NCBI GenBank assembly: GCA_023846275.1
Contig: CM043870.1
Location: 1,921,527-1,985,526, forward strand
DNA: 64,000 bases
Reading direction: 5' to 3'
Source: Vanilla planifolia
Taxonomy: Eukaryota > Streptophyta > Magnoliopsida > Asparagales > Orchidaceae
Below are positions 48,825 through 59,540 of this stretch, piece after piece. A program made the translations under genes and the position numbers. Position 1 is the stretch's first letter; every line of letters begins with the position of its first letter. A model generated the notes under the pieces. It searched no databases. It saw only the letters and a list, made by a program, of their open reading frames with translations, and was not told the origin of the DNA.

Positions 48825-51800
48825 ATGAGTGGGTCATCCCCTGCCACAATGTGATGTCGCAAGAAGAGAAACGGGGCGTTAAGATCCCCTGCCACAATAA
48901 GTGGGTCATCCCCGCTGGACGCATGCCTGATGACATCCCAGACTTCACGACGCTTGTGGTGATCTTTGGGGCCATTGACAACGAAGCAATTTAGCTTGCT
49001 TGCACCACGTAGCCTCACCTCGCATGCCACAACATGCGTTGAGGCCGCCGTGATCGTGATATCGACCCAGCTCTTCCAAAGCAGAATAATACCTGCTGAC
49101 ATGCCAGCTGATGGTTGAGCCACGAAATTCCATTCCTTCCCACGGAGCCAGTCCGCATCCTTCCTTAGGAAACATCACGCTTTCGTCTTCATAAGGGCCA
49201 CGACTGCAACATTCCGTAGGTAACTTCTGGACTTCCTGTCCCTAACTCCTCTGATATTCCAAACTGCGAAACGCATCATCACCAGTAATTTTGTAAGTGG
49301 TGCCCCCATGCGGCCACGCAGTTCTCCACCCATGCCGAGGTACTCCTCCCCAGATGAGTCATCCTCCATCTTCCTCTTCGATATCCCCTGCGCCCCACGA
49401 AGCGCAGCCCATGAGAAATTCTCCTACATCGTTTTGGTGTAGTAACCATTCGATCTTTTCGTTTGGTCCACCGCATAATCCTCCTGCAGCAATGGCAGTT
49501 TCCCCTTATTCCTTCCTGCTTGCGCTGTCCGCCCCGTTTCCACTTCCTTCGTTAGAGCTTCTTCCCGTGGAGTCCTCTCCCTGCCCTCCTTGGCCCTTGG
49601 GGACGAAGCCCGCTTCGCCATATCTCTTCCTCGAGCCTTGGATAGGCTCCTCTTCCTGTAATGCATACTTACGGCCACCTCAGCAGAAGTCCCTCGGTTG
49701 AAGTTCTTCTGTGAATTCTGGCTCGCCCTGCTTGCTGAACCTCTGTGTTCGACCATGCCCAGTCTCCTACGCCAGGGTTGGACAAGCATCCACGGGCCCA
49801 ACATTTGTCCCTTCTTCTCCAGGTCATACGTATTCCCCACCCGCATTCGAGTTCTGCAACACTTAGCTTTAGTAGCCTTCCCGCCACAATTGTGCGTATC
49901 CCCTGCCTCCAGCTATCCACCTCCAAGCTCAGTGTCTCCTAAGATCGCAATAATAATTTTCACTCCACGCTTCCCCGCTATCTCCCCATTGTTCGTCATT
50001 CCCGTTGTACATGCATGCACAGCCTCCGGGGATGTATGCGTGCACAGCCTCCAGGGACGTATGCGTGCTACACTACCCCGCAAGGTTACCAACGTGCTTG
50101 CAGGAAAAACAAACCTGTGACAGTCCCTCATACTCGAATGCTTGGTAGATTCTTCCAAATTCCCCGTTTAGCCATATGCCTGGTTTTAAAGGCTTCGAGA
50201 AGTCCATCCGGACGCACACCCTAGCAAAGGAAGATCGTCCCATATCGGCATTCCATCCATCAAGTAAGAAGGGCTCCCCAATTGCCTTAGCAATTCTCAG
50301 GACGTTCTCCACATCCCAGTATATTAATGGGAGGCACAGAAGGCACACCCACACTGGTGCACACATCGTCGTTGCGGTGTTGGGCCTGAATTTATGTGTC
50401 CAAATATCAAGTCCAATGGCTTGACCTGCGACTTGCCACGGGCCGCCTAACCAGACTTCATTTCTATCTCGAATGGAGTCGAAATGCAGGCAGAAGCAGC
50501 CGAATGACAGGTCGAGGATCCTGAAATTCTTGTAATGGCCCCATCTCTTCAGCAGCACCCGTGCGATGGCAAAGAATGGGAGGGTGTTCCCGTATACTCG
50601 CCCAACCAGATCGAATTTGTGGAATTCGATACGCCTGTAGCATGCTTCTGATGACATAATGACATCTCCACCCTCAACATCGTCTGGCATGCCCGCAACA
50701 CGATCTTTTACATCAATGTTGGCCGGACGCACAGAGGAAGTTACTCGACTGCTTGGGGCGTTGTTTGCTATTAGAGCTTCCCTGAAGCTGATCCTATTTG
50801 AATGGGCCTCCAATCTCACATCAACACCATGTTCGGGGCTAAGGGTTCCCTCCGGTCGCTCGCTCCTCGCATGTTCCTCAGCCTTGTGCGCTGTCTTCCC
50901 CAGCTCCATCCGATCAGCAATCCCGGTATGGCTAGCATTTTTCCCCTACATCCATCACCCTGGCTCTGACTTTCAGGTATCTCAGCTAGCACTTCCACAG
51001 ATTCCATCTCCATCGAGCTACACAGTGAGTCAGTAGTTCCAATAGTTTCCATTGATACCTCCGCCGCTTCTGCTGAAATTTGAGGAGCAAGAAGATTCTT
51101 CTCGGCGGCCGTCATTTTCAACTTAGAGGTGGAGGAGAGGCATTCTCTCTTCGACGATTTGCTCCCAGAAGTCCTCATCTTTCTGTTGCGCTTCCTCACC
51201 TTGTTTCCTGCAATCTTTCTTCCCGTTAGGGCTGCAAGGGTCCCAGAACCATGCAAGAGGACAATCCGATATTCTGCACCGCAAGATGTCCTTACAATTA
51301 ATCCTGTCCCCGCGCCCCCGCTCAGAGCGAAATTCCAAGGATTTCAAATTCAAAATTCCCAGATCTACGTGGCCAGACAGTCCTGCACAACGGTCTTGGC
51401 TAATCACGTGCCCTATGCACGTGCACGCGAGTCAGACTAGCCGTTACCAGCTTCCCGTCACGTGCACACCTTCCCTTTCGTCGTGCCGCGAGTTCCCCTG
51501 TTCCAGTCTCCAGCGCCGTCACAGTACCTCACCCTCCGCTTACGCCTCCACCACCAGCCTCAGAATCCAGCTTCTCCTCACGAACCTTTCGCCACTCACG
51601 TCCCGTCGCTTACACTTCGTCACCAGCAATCGTCACCATCCCCCCATCACCAGCCCTCCACCACCAGCTTCCCGTCACGAGCTCCTTCCCGTCTCTGGCT
51701 TCCCGTCACCGGCCCCCCGTTCCCAGCACCCCGTCACCCGCTTTCCGTTACCATCTTCCCGTCAAAGGCTTCCCGTCTCCAGCTTCCCGTCACCATCACC

Positions 51801-51930
51801 AGCCCTCCGCCACCAGCTTCCCGTCGCCAACACTTTGTCCCTCCGCCACCAGCTTCCCGTCGCCACCACTTCGTCCCTCCGTCACCAGCCCCCCTTCACC
51901 AGCCCTCCACCACCAGCTTCTCGTCACAAG
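48825..51930 (-). mobile_element. LINE 5' end, right copy (5' region, ORF1, start of ORF2 endonuclease), right arm plus spacer
   Basis: On the minus strand this reads from a minisatellite 5' region (51930-51440) through ORF1. The 278-codon frame at 50909-50073 carries the DUF4283-type domain. The knuckle is damaged here: its His is Asn and the Gln before the last Cys is a stop. The ORF1 tail follows (49926-49424, with GPWMLVQPWRRR), then the start of ORF2 at about 49277 (MRFAVWNIRGVRDRKSRSYL) and endonuclease segments to about 48860 (GIILLWKSWVDITI, DPLIVAGDLNAP, with the GD-x-N catalytic motif). The reverse transcriptase, the 3' end and a poly(A) tail are all missing. Sequence 51930-49995 is the inverted equivalent of 47075-48824. 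Confidence 0.88.
51590..51930 (-). repeat. GC-rich minisatellite in the LINE 5' region
   Basis: Degenerate units of about 17-24 bp built on GGTGACGGGAAGCTGG (minus strand) are repeated more than ten times. The left copy (about 47075-47240) has fewer units, so the array length differs between the two arms. Confidence 0.8.
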
Positions 51931-51959
51931 CTCCTTCCCTCTCTCAACAATCATCAAAA

Positions 51960-53020
51960 ATAGCTTATGTCTAGTAAATCCTTTTGAACAATCATCAAGT
52001 GATTACTTTTTTTTCATTGCTCTTTGGCACACTTACGAGGTATACATAGAAAATATCAGAAATAACAAGTATTTTAGGAAATAATCTTGAATTAAAACAC
52101 ATCTAACAGTTGTCGATGCACAATCTTTTTGTAAAAACAGAAGAAATACACATTAAAGATGACAGTAAAATGCAAAAAAGTTTCTTGTGTTTGTCTTGTT
52201 ACGAATACATCTCATTACCATTTAAAAAGATCATACAATCCCTATGATTTGCAAAATGGTGCAAGATTTTATAAAACAAGAGTAATTCAAGAGGAAAGAA
52301 GGATAAAGACCTAATTATTATATTTACTAAATCATAATAACTTGTTTTACTATTGTTGAAATTGGAGAAATCTATTGTATAACAAGATATGCATGATAGA
52401 TCTATCTACAATTAATCCCAAAAATAAAAGGTATTATGCAAAGGGTATCAACAAATGGTAATTGTGTGCAAGATGTTATCACTTTTTCATGATTCTAGGA
52501 TCTGAATAAGAGTTTGCTAATGGCAAAGTTCAGGTGCTTGCATAGTTTATAATTCCTCCACTAACTGGGAATCATCGACAAAACATATACTATTAGTCTA
52601 GAATTAGACGATTAAACAAGAGGAAGAGAATTGACTTTAGAGAATGCCGCACCCAGAGAAGCTAAACAATGCATAACCATATCATTGATGGCTCAACACT
52701 ACAAATGTTACATGAAAAAGGATCAAAACAAGAAGGGATGCTATAAAGACAAATATGATTGCAAAGCAATTAGAATCTGAAGTAGTAAATCAGACTTGGT
52801 CAAGAAGCATAAAAATTATGCAGAGATGTGGCATATATAATTTTCACTGTACTTGTATCAAAGAGCTGAAGAACAGTATATGTCTCCAAAACAAGGTAAA
52901 ACAAAGCTAAAGAATAGACAGCTGAAGTGCAGTAAAGATGTTAGCTGCACGGTATTACCACTCGTGCTATGGACAGGCATGTACAACGTTGCAATACAAT
53001 AAGTATAGCATTACACAAAA
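51960..53020. other. Intergenic, AT-rich
   Basis: No gene, repeat or domain recognised. Confidence 0.6.
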
Positions 53021-53021
53021 C

Positions 53022-53197
53022 AAGCAACCTGGTTCTACAAACCTCTCATGTGCACAGGTTCGGAAAAGGGTCAGACCCAAAAGGTCTATACAGCAAACAA
53101 TCATACACATCATTTTGTAAAAGGATGTTTCTACTACTTGAACCTGGAACTTGCAAATCACACGACGCAGCTTTAGTCATTGCATCAAGACTATCCT
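53022..53197 (-). mobile_element. Au-like SINE
   Basis: Read on the minus strand, it has a tRNA-like head with box A (GATGCAATGACTAAAGCTG) and box B (CAGGTTCAAGTAG), then the conserved Au body: ACCTTTTGGGTCTGACCCTT, CCGAACCTGTGCACATGAGA, ending near AACCAGGTTGCTTG. Length (about 176 bp) and order match the plant Au SINE family, a short nonautonomous element transcribed by RNA polymerase III and mobilised by LINE machinery. It has many substitutions and is old. The short open frames across it are accidental. Confidence 0.85.
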
Positions 53198-53199
53198 TC

Positions 53200-55190
53200 G
53201 AAGTTGAGCATCATGTGAAAGGAATGAATAGTGCCTTACTAAATTTAACCATAATTTGATGACAAAGTATGTGGAATCAATCTTCGAAGAGATTGAGAGG
53301 TATACATGTGAAAAAAAGCAATATTCAAAAGTGGGCAACTTTAAAAGGGACTGTTTGGTGGGGGATTAAATTCTATCTTCAACATTTTGAAAAATCAATA
53401 ACATTACCATATCCAGTGATTTAGCTTACTTTTGTCTTTGCTATAAGCCAATCCTGACTGAATCTGCATTTTTATTTGGTTGATGAGCGATATTGAGTAA
53501 GCGAATAAAATATGGTATACAATACTGAATAATTTGTTAGTACACGAAGCTACTAATTATTAGTTCTTAAGAATAAAAAATAATTAGACAACTAATAAAG
53601 CAATTCATTTATTGTAAATTCATTATACTACTTTGCAGTGAACACATTAATTAAACGTCCTTAGTATTGTTAAGTAAAGTAATCTGGTCATTATTTAATG
53701 CACATTTTAATTAGCATAATCAAATAGTTATGTTCGAAGAAATAATTGCATTGATTATCTGGTTATTCTAATTAACAACATTTGTAAACATCAATCAAGA
53801 ATAACAACTGATCACAATAACAATCCTACATCTAGTAAATTATATGATCAGTAAATCATAGTAATTTTATCATCTTAAAACTAAAATATTTATTTTTCTC
53901 TCTTGTTTTATATCGTGTTTATCTATAACAACAAAAATCCCACGTGCTATCTGTTTTAATTGGTTAAATCATAAAAAATGTATGAACATGAGGTTGATTG
54001 AACAAGGAAAATAGGGACTATGTACATTAGATATCAATAAAGCACAACAACGTTCCCTAACATGAGTATCATATACATGCATATTTTATATTCCTAAAGA
54101 AAGTGAAAAAAAAGCAAAATTGATTGGAAGAATATTTAATATAGATTGGACAAGTTCCATTTTATTTTCAGTGATGGTTTCTGCAAAGCCATTAATTTAC
54201 AGGAGCCTAGTTTTGTTAAAAGAAAATAATTTTGTTCTTTTTCTCTGATTCCATAAATACAAGAGAGAGAAACATTTAAGAAACGGGGAAAAACAGTAAA
54301 TCCATATCATTTCTATAAAAGTTTAGAAATATATGTGAGAAGAAGGCATCTCTTAACATACTATATTTTTCAAAGTTATTTAAGTAAAAATACATCTGAG
54401 ATGAGTGGAAGAAAAAGTAATTCAATAATTATTTACAAAAACAAACATATAAAAATTTGTGCTAACAATAACAAAATTAAGTTGATGAAACATATTTTGA
54501 AAATTAAGAATATAGATATTAAGCACATATTAAGTATAAAACTAGCGTATCTCAAAATTAATTTGATTTTATAGTAAGTTCAACCATTAAGGTTTTAAAC
54601 TTGTGGAAGGATTTAGTGCAAAAGTTGAGGGCAACAAAAAGAACTTAGCACACATAAGATGGGGGTTACAAGAGAAGTTCATTGGAAAGTTTTAAAATAG
54701 AAAGAAGCTAGAATTTTAACAATTAGGTCAATAAAAGATGGGTGTATTGATGCAATAGCATATGTAGACATTCAATGATATTGATCAAACATTTCTTACA
54801 ATGATTAAACTTCAGTTATGTACACCTTAAATCATTACCCCTTTTGCACTAATTATAAGCATTCTCACTAAATAAATTCAATATAATTGGGCATATTGTG
54901 TATCCATGTTAATAATATAGCACTTGTGGGGCAAAGCATCCTTTTTTCCTTCCCATTGGGGTCATGTTATTCCCCTTCTCTAATTAACTTTTTGTTCATT
55001 TTTCATGTTAAAGGAAGTCCTAACGAGAGATGACTGCCATCGTCCACTATCTAAGGGCTCTTTTGATGTTTCTAATGTTGATATAGCTTATGTAGAATGA
55101 GTGATGAGTTGAGGGAGGAGGGTTCTGAAGTACTTGCCTATTCTCTACACCCATATCTAAGGAGAAAGTTGCAAAAATTGTAATGTTATC
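53200..55190. other. Intergenic, AT-rich
   Basis: No gene recognised. GGGACTGTTTGGTGGGGGATT at about 53348 resembles one end of a MITE, but no matching inverted end was found. The LTR of the neighbouring gypsy relic may extend into 54.9-55.2 kb. Confidence 0.5.
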
Positions 55191-56890
55191 TATATGCAAA
55201 AAGGAGATATTATAGCAAATGCTTCACTACTTGGTGTAAAGCTAATAGCTCCTTATCTTACATTGGGTAATTCTCCTAAGTCCCATGTAATGACTCTAAA
55301 TAATATGCAACAAACCTTGTTGCATTGCAACTTCTGCTATGGCATAACCCGAGGCATTAGTTTTTAATTAAAAAGGTTATTGGAGGTTGGGCAATGCTAG
55401 TGCTAGTCCTTTGTAGATGATTTCCTTCAAATTTAGGAATGTCTCATTGTGAATTTCCTCCTGATTATTTTGATGCATCCAAGTTAAAGAGTGTATAGGT
55501 ATGACTATTTTTGAAAGTCCCTCGATAAACTTCATAAATATTAGCAAGTTTCCATAAAGCTTCTCACCTCTATAATAATTAAAGACTTGACCAACCTCAC
55601 ATAGCTTTGATTTTATTTGTATTAATACACTTCTCTTTATTCTCAACTCTAAACCAAATTATAAAATAGTTCTCCAAAAACTCACTTCTTAAGATTGAGC
55701 TTACATTGAATACCTTGTAATTTTGAGAATACTTCCTTCATAGGCTTAGGATACTCTTTCATATCTTGGCAACAAACAAGTGCAATAAGGATATACAATC
55801 ACAAAGTTCTCGATGTATGTTTGCTCAAATATCATTCAAGCAACTCATTCATTAGTCTCATAAAGATTGCAAGTGTGTTGCATAGTAGGCATACTATTTC
55901 GAGACACTCATACAGACCCTATCAAACCTTGAAATTACAAGTAACAATGACCTAATTTCATGTCAAGTTTTGAGAAAAATGTTGGCATGCCAAAGTTGAT
56001 CTAACAATCCTTTATATTGGGTAGTAGATGTTAATTCTTGATGACATTTTATTAAATGCTAGATAGTTAACACATATTCACCAATCTCGTTCTTTAACAC
56101 CTTAACAATTGGTGATCCACATGGAAAACTACTTTGGTTTTAATTGAAGTATGCATCTCATTTAATTGAATTTGGCAATTGTAGCAAAAATTCAATGGTA
56201 TACTCCAACATAATTTACTCTTAAAAATGTTGTGAATCATGTCATTTTCTCCATCACTCTTTTGGAAATCCCATAAGATAAAATTCTTCTTATATAATCA
56301 CCTCGAACTTATTTCAAAAAAATATTATCCACCGATCCATTCCTCAATTAGGTATTCCATATGTCAAAGTATGTTATAGCAACTTCAGCTAGGTGAAAGA
56401 GATCCTCTCTATTAAGGTATATACATTAAGAAAGAAATAAATCTTCAATTGATCGAGCCAAATGTCTCCCTTCTCAACATTAATATCTGGATCATAGTTG
56501 ATAGATTTATCTTTGTTTCCATCATGAATGGCTTTAACCATTGAATAATGAAGAGGTGATGCTTTGTCCATTCTCATCCTCCACACCTTCCATCATCTCT
56601 TTGGGATTTGGATAATTCCGACTCTTCCCTTTAATTGGAGAATTTCTTCCCATTGATATATTCTCTTATGATGTAATTAAATGATTAAATTGATTCTTTA
56701 AATTTATTTCCTTTAGAATTTATACCTTGTGAGCCATTTGAGCAATTTGTTGCTCTAACAAATTCATTGAAATATCTTCTTCTTGGATCACAGTAAACCC
56801 TTTGCCAATCTTTTATTTCGCTTTGTTTGGTTGCTCCTCTGCTTGTTTCCTTTTTTATCCCACCATGATTGAAGATGGTTCTAATACCAA
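55190..56890 (-). mobile_element. Ty3/gypsy relic with primer-binding site, internally deleted
   Basis: On the minus strand, in order: a primer-binding site TTGGTATTAGAACCATC at 56890-56874 (close to the common plant TGGTATCAGAGC, initiator-tRNA-Met type), gag segments (IWLDQLKIYFFLNVYTLIER), then RT (LLDQLWHANIF, then broken frames with VIVYLD-like and SKLQ-like parts), then the 89-codon frame 55646-55377 (IEGLSKIVIPIHSLTW, GLALALPNL) and RNase H (ASGYAIAEVAMQQGLLH) to about 55190. Gag is followed almost directly by RT, so protease and part of gag are deleted. Integrase is absent. The element is inactive. Confidence 0.78.
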
Positions 56891-58463
56891 AAATTTGATC
56901 CAATAGATAGAGGTAAGCCCTTCATATGATTGCCCAACTTCATCAACCATATAGGTTGGGTCATCAATTAAATTGTTGGATATAAATATTTGCGAAACCT
57001 AAAAGTTGTTAGTGATCAGCATTAAAAAAATGGTGAACTTCCCTTCTATGTGAAAAAAGAGAGAGATGCAACAACTAATAAGAGAATAACTAATTTCTTT
57101 TTCCAATTAGATTTTCTAATATTGGTTCTTGTTTTTTTATTATTCTTTCACTAGTTTTATATACTCTAGTCTAAAGGGTGAGAAGGAAAGAAAGAGATCA
57201 AAGTAAAAAAAAAGCAGTAAGAACATTTTCCATACCCAACTTAAATCAACAACTATTTGGACATATCCCAAACTCATTAAGTCAAGCTAGAGACTAGCCC
57301 TGAAGATTGGGTCGATCTCGAGGGAGGGTTGTAGAGGCTAGTGGGGTCCTCGAGGTTTTATATCATTATAAAGTCTGAAGGATACACCTCTTGAGGCATA
57401 TCCAATACATCTCAAAATATCATGAAGTTATCCCCTTCTTATTCTTCCCCAACAAGCTCCATGTATGATGACCTTGTAATGGGCTCAAAGAAAGCTCTAG
57501 TGATTATTTGAAGTCTCATTCGCATCCCCATGAGAGAAAATAGTAAACTCACAAGAGAATATTGATTAATGTCTTGATCACTCCTATAGCATCTATTCCT
57601 AATGCTTGACACATGCCTATTGTTCCAATATCATGCAAGACACAATAGAGACTTATGTATTAACAAAGGTTGTTCTTCTTAGTACACAAATGGAAATAAA
57701 AAACAAAGAATAGCATGATGAATTCCCCTACAGGAGTTTTATTGTTCTATTTGTAAATGTTGTAAAAAAATATTGCTTTCAAAGCCCCTTAAACTACAAT
57801 TTTGATATATGAAAAAGACATACAATAAAATTCTATCTTGACATGCACAACATTCATTTCTTAGCTATATGTGAACATGCTTACAAGTGAGTTATTTATG
57901 AATATAGCAAAGAGTTTCGAATGGATTCTTGAAGATACAGATCTTTGAAGTAGACATACATACTAGAGCATAAAGAGAATGACAAAGCTCCACTTACAGA
58001 TCAAATCACAAAAATTGGTAACAAAGACTTTTGAGCTTTGAAGAAGGGGATGTCAAGATTAGCCATTGAGCATTTCAATGCTTATAGATTAGAGTAAAAC
58101 AATTATACACAGACTTCTAAGCATAGAAGATGTATCATTCTAAAAGAGAAAATGCATAAACAACATCAAGAGTGAATGTATAAAAGTACATCTTTGACAA
58201 TTTCAGGACAAGGTAGTACTCCACAAAAAGTTTGCAAAATAAACTTTAATATTTAAAAAAAATTCAAAACATCAAAACATAATTTGAAATTTTAAATAAG
58301 TTTAACATTGAATCCTAGTAAAATTTAAGAAAATTGGACATGCAGTAAGTTTAAGCACATGATATAACATAACATGATACACTTTTTAAGGATAAATGAA
58401 GCGTCATATTCTGTTTGTGTTCTTGAAAATGTTTACAATGTGAATACCACATTCTGGGTATTG
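56891..58463. other. Probable LTR of the gypsy relic, then intergenic sequence
   Basis: Sequence immediately right of the primer-binding site should be its 5' LTR (minus orientation), but I could not fix its outer end. No coding feature is seen up to the poly(T) run. Confidence 0.4.
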
Positions 58464-58488
58464 TTTTTTTTTTTTTTTTTTTTTTTTT
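58464..58488 (-). repeat. (T)25 run
   Basis: A homopolymer run, equal to a 25-nt poly(A) on the minus strand. It could be the tail of a retroposed copy, but I recognise no body next to it. Confidence 0.9.
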
Positions 58489-59540
58489 GATGCAAGAAAA
58501 TGTGCAATGGATCTCAAATAGTCAATATAGCAGTACATGTATCAGAAAATCAAAATGGATACACAAACAAAACAGAGTTTTGAGGTTCAAATCTGTTAGT
58601 TCATCAAGCATGGTAACATAAACCATCCATCAAGAAGTTAACGTGCTCCTAAGCTTAAGCAAAACCCAAACCTCAACCAAATTTTAACACCATCTCACAA
58701 AATGTGCCAGCTACCTCAAGCATGCTATTGTTCCTTTGCATGTTTATTAAAACTTTACTGCTTTTCCTAGTAATATGTAATTGATGTTCGTTGTTTTCTA
58801 TATGCTAAAAAAATTGAAATTAGTATAACTACTCCAGTTTTAGCTTAACCAACATTGTTCCCTTAAAAATAGAAGCAAGCAAATCAAACCATTTATGTGG
58901 ACAAAAACATAAAAGAGTAAAATTGCATCTTGTGTAGCTACTATGATTAATTTAGAAAACAGTAAGGATTTGTCCAAATCATTAAGTAAAGATATAGGTA
59001 ATGATTTTAGAATGTTACCACAGATAGGCTCGTTCAATTGCTTGTATCGCTTCCGTTGAATCCTCCATCCCCACGTATTATGTTACAATAGTAACCAGTT
59101 CTGTGGATATCCCAAAATAAACTCCACTGTCTATTAAATAATAAGTTTATCCAATTAAGCACATAATTCCCAGGAGGCTAATTTGTCATTAGCCACTAAT
59201 ATAATGATGACCAGTTCAATGATCGAGAATGTTATCTGACAAAGAAATCATTTTGCACTATGATACTAACTGCAGAATCTTTCATTTTCCCATTGGCCAT
59301 TTTTCTACTTAACACAGAATTAGCATATACCAGCTTTTTGGTATAATTTTATGTGAAGTCTATCCAACGTTTTGTCTCATATAATAACTAAAGTGTTATA
59401 ACTTGAATGGCATTGTATTGTCTCCCAAAGAGAGCATCGGAGTTTCCAAGTTTCCCCCATCCAAAAAATATAATCTGAATGTCATCACCTGCTATGCCAT
59501 CAAAAAGTTCATTTTACATATCCAACATAACTTCAACTAG
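58489..59540. other. Intergenic and 3' region of the PPR gene
   Basis: AT-rich, no gene seen. The 3' UTR of the PPR gene must lie at the right end; I could not identify its poly(A) signal with confidence. Confidence 0.5.

Noticed and set aside
49297..50120. Plus-strand frames rich in Pro and Ser within the LINE island
   Set aside because: They are antisense shadows of ORF1 and ORF2 of the right LINE copy.
51286..51974. 225- and 170-codon frames of Ser/Pro/His-rich repeats resembling a cell-wall protein
   Set aside because: They come from translating the LINE 5' minisatellite in the antisense direction; the same array appears in the left arm.
53340..53530. MITE-like terminus GGGACTGTTTGGTGGGGGATT
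   Set aside because: No matching inverted end or target-site duplication was found within reach.
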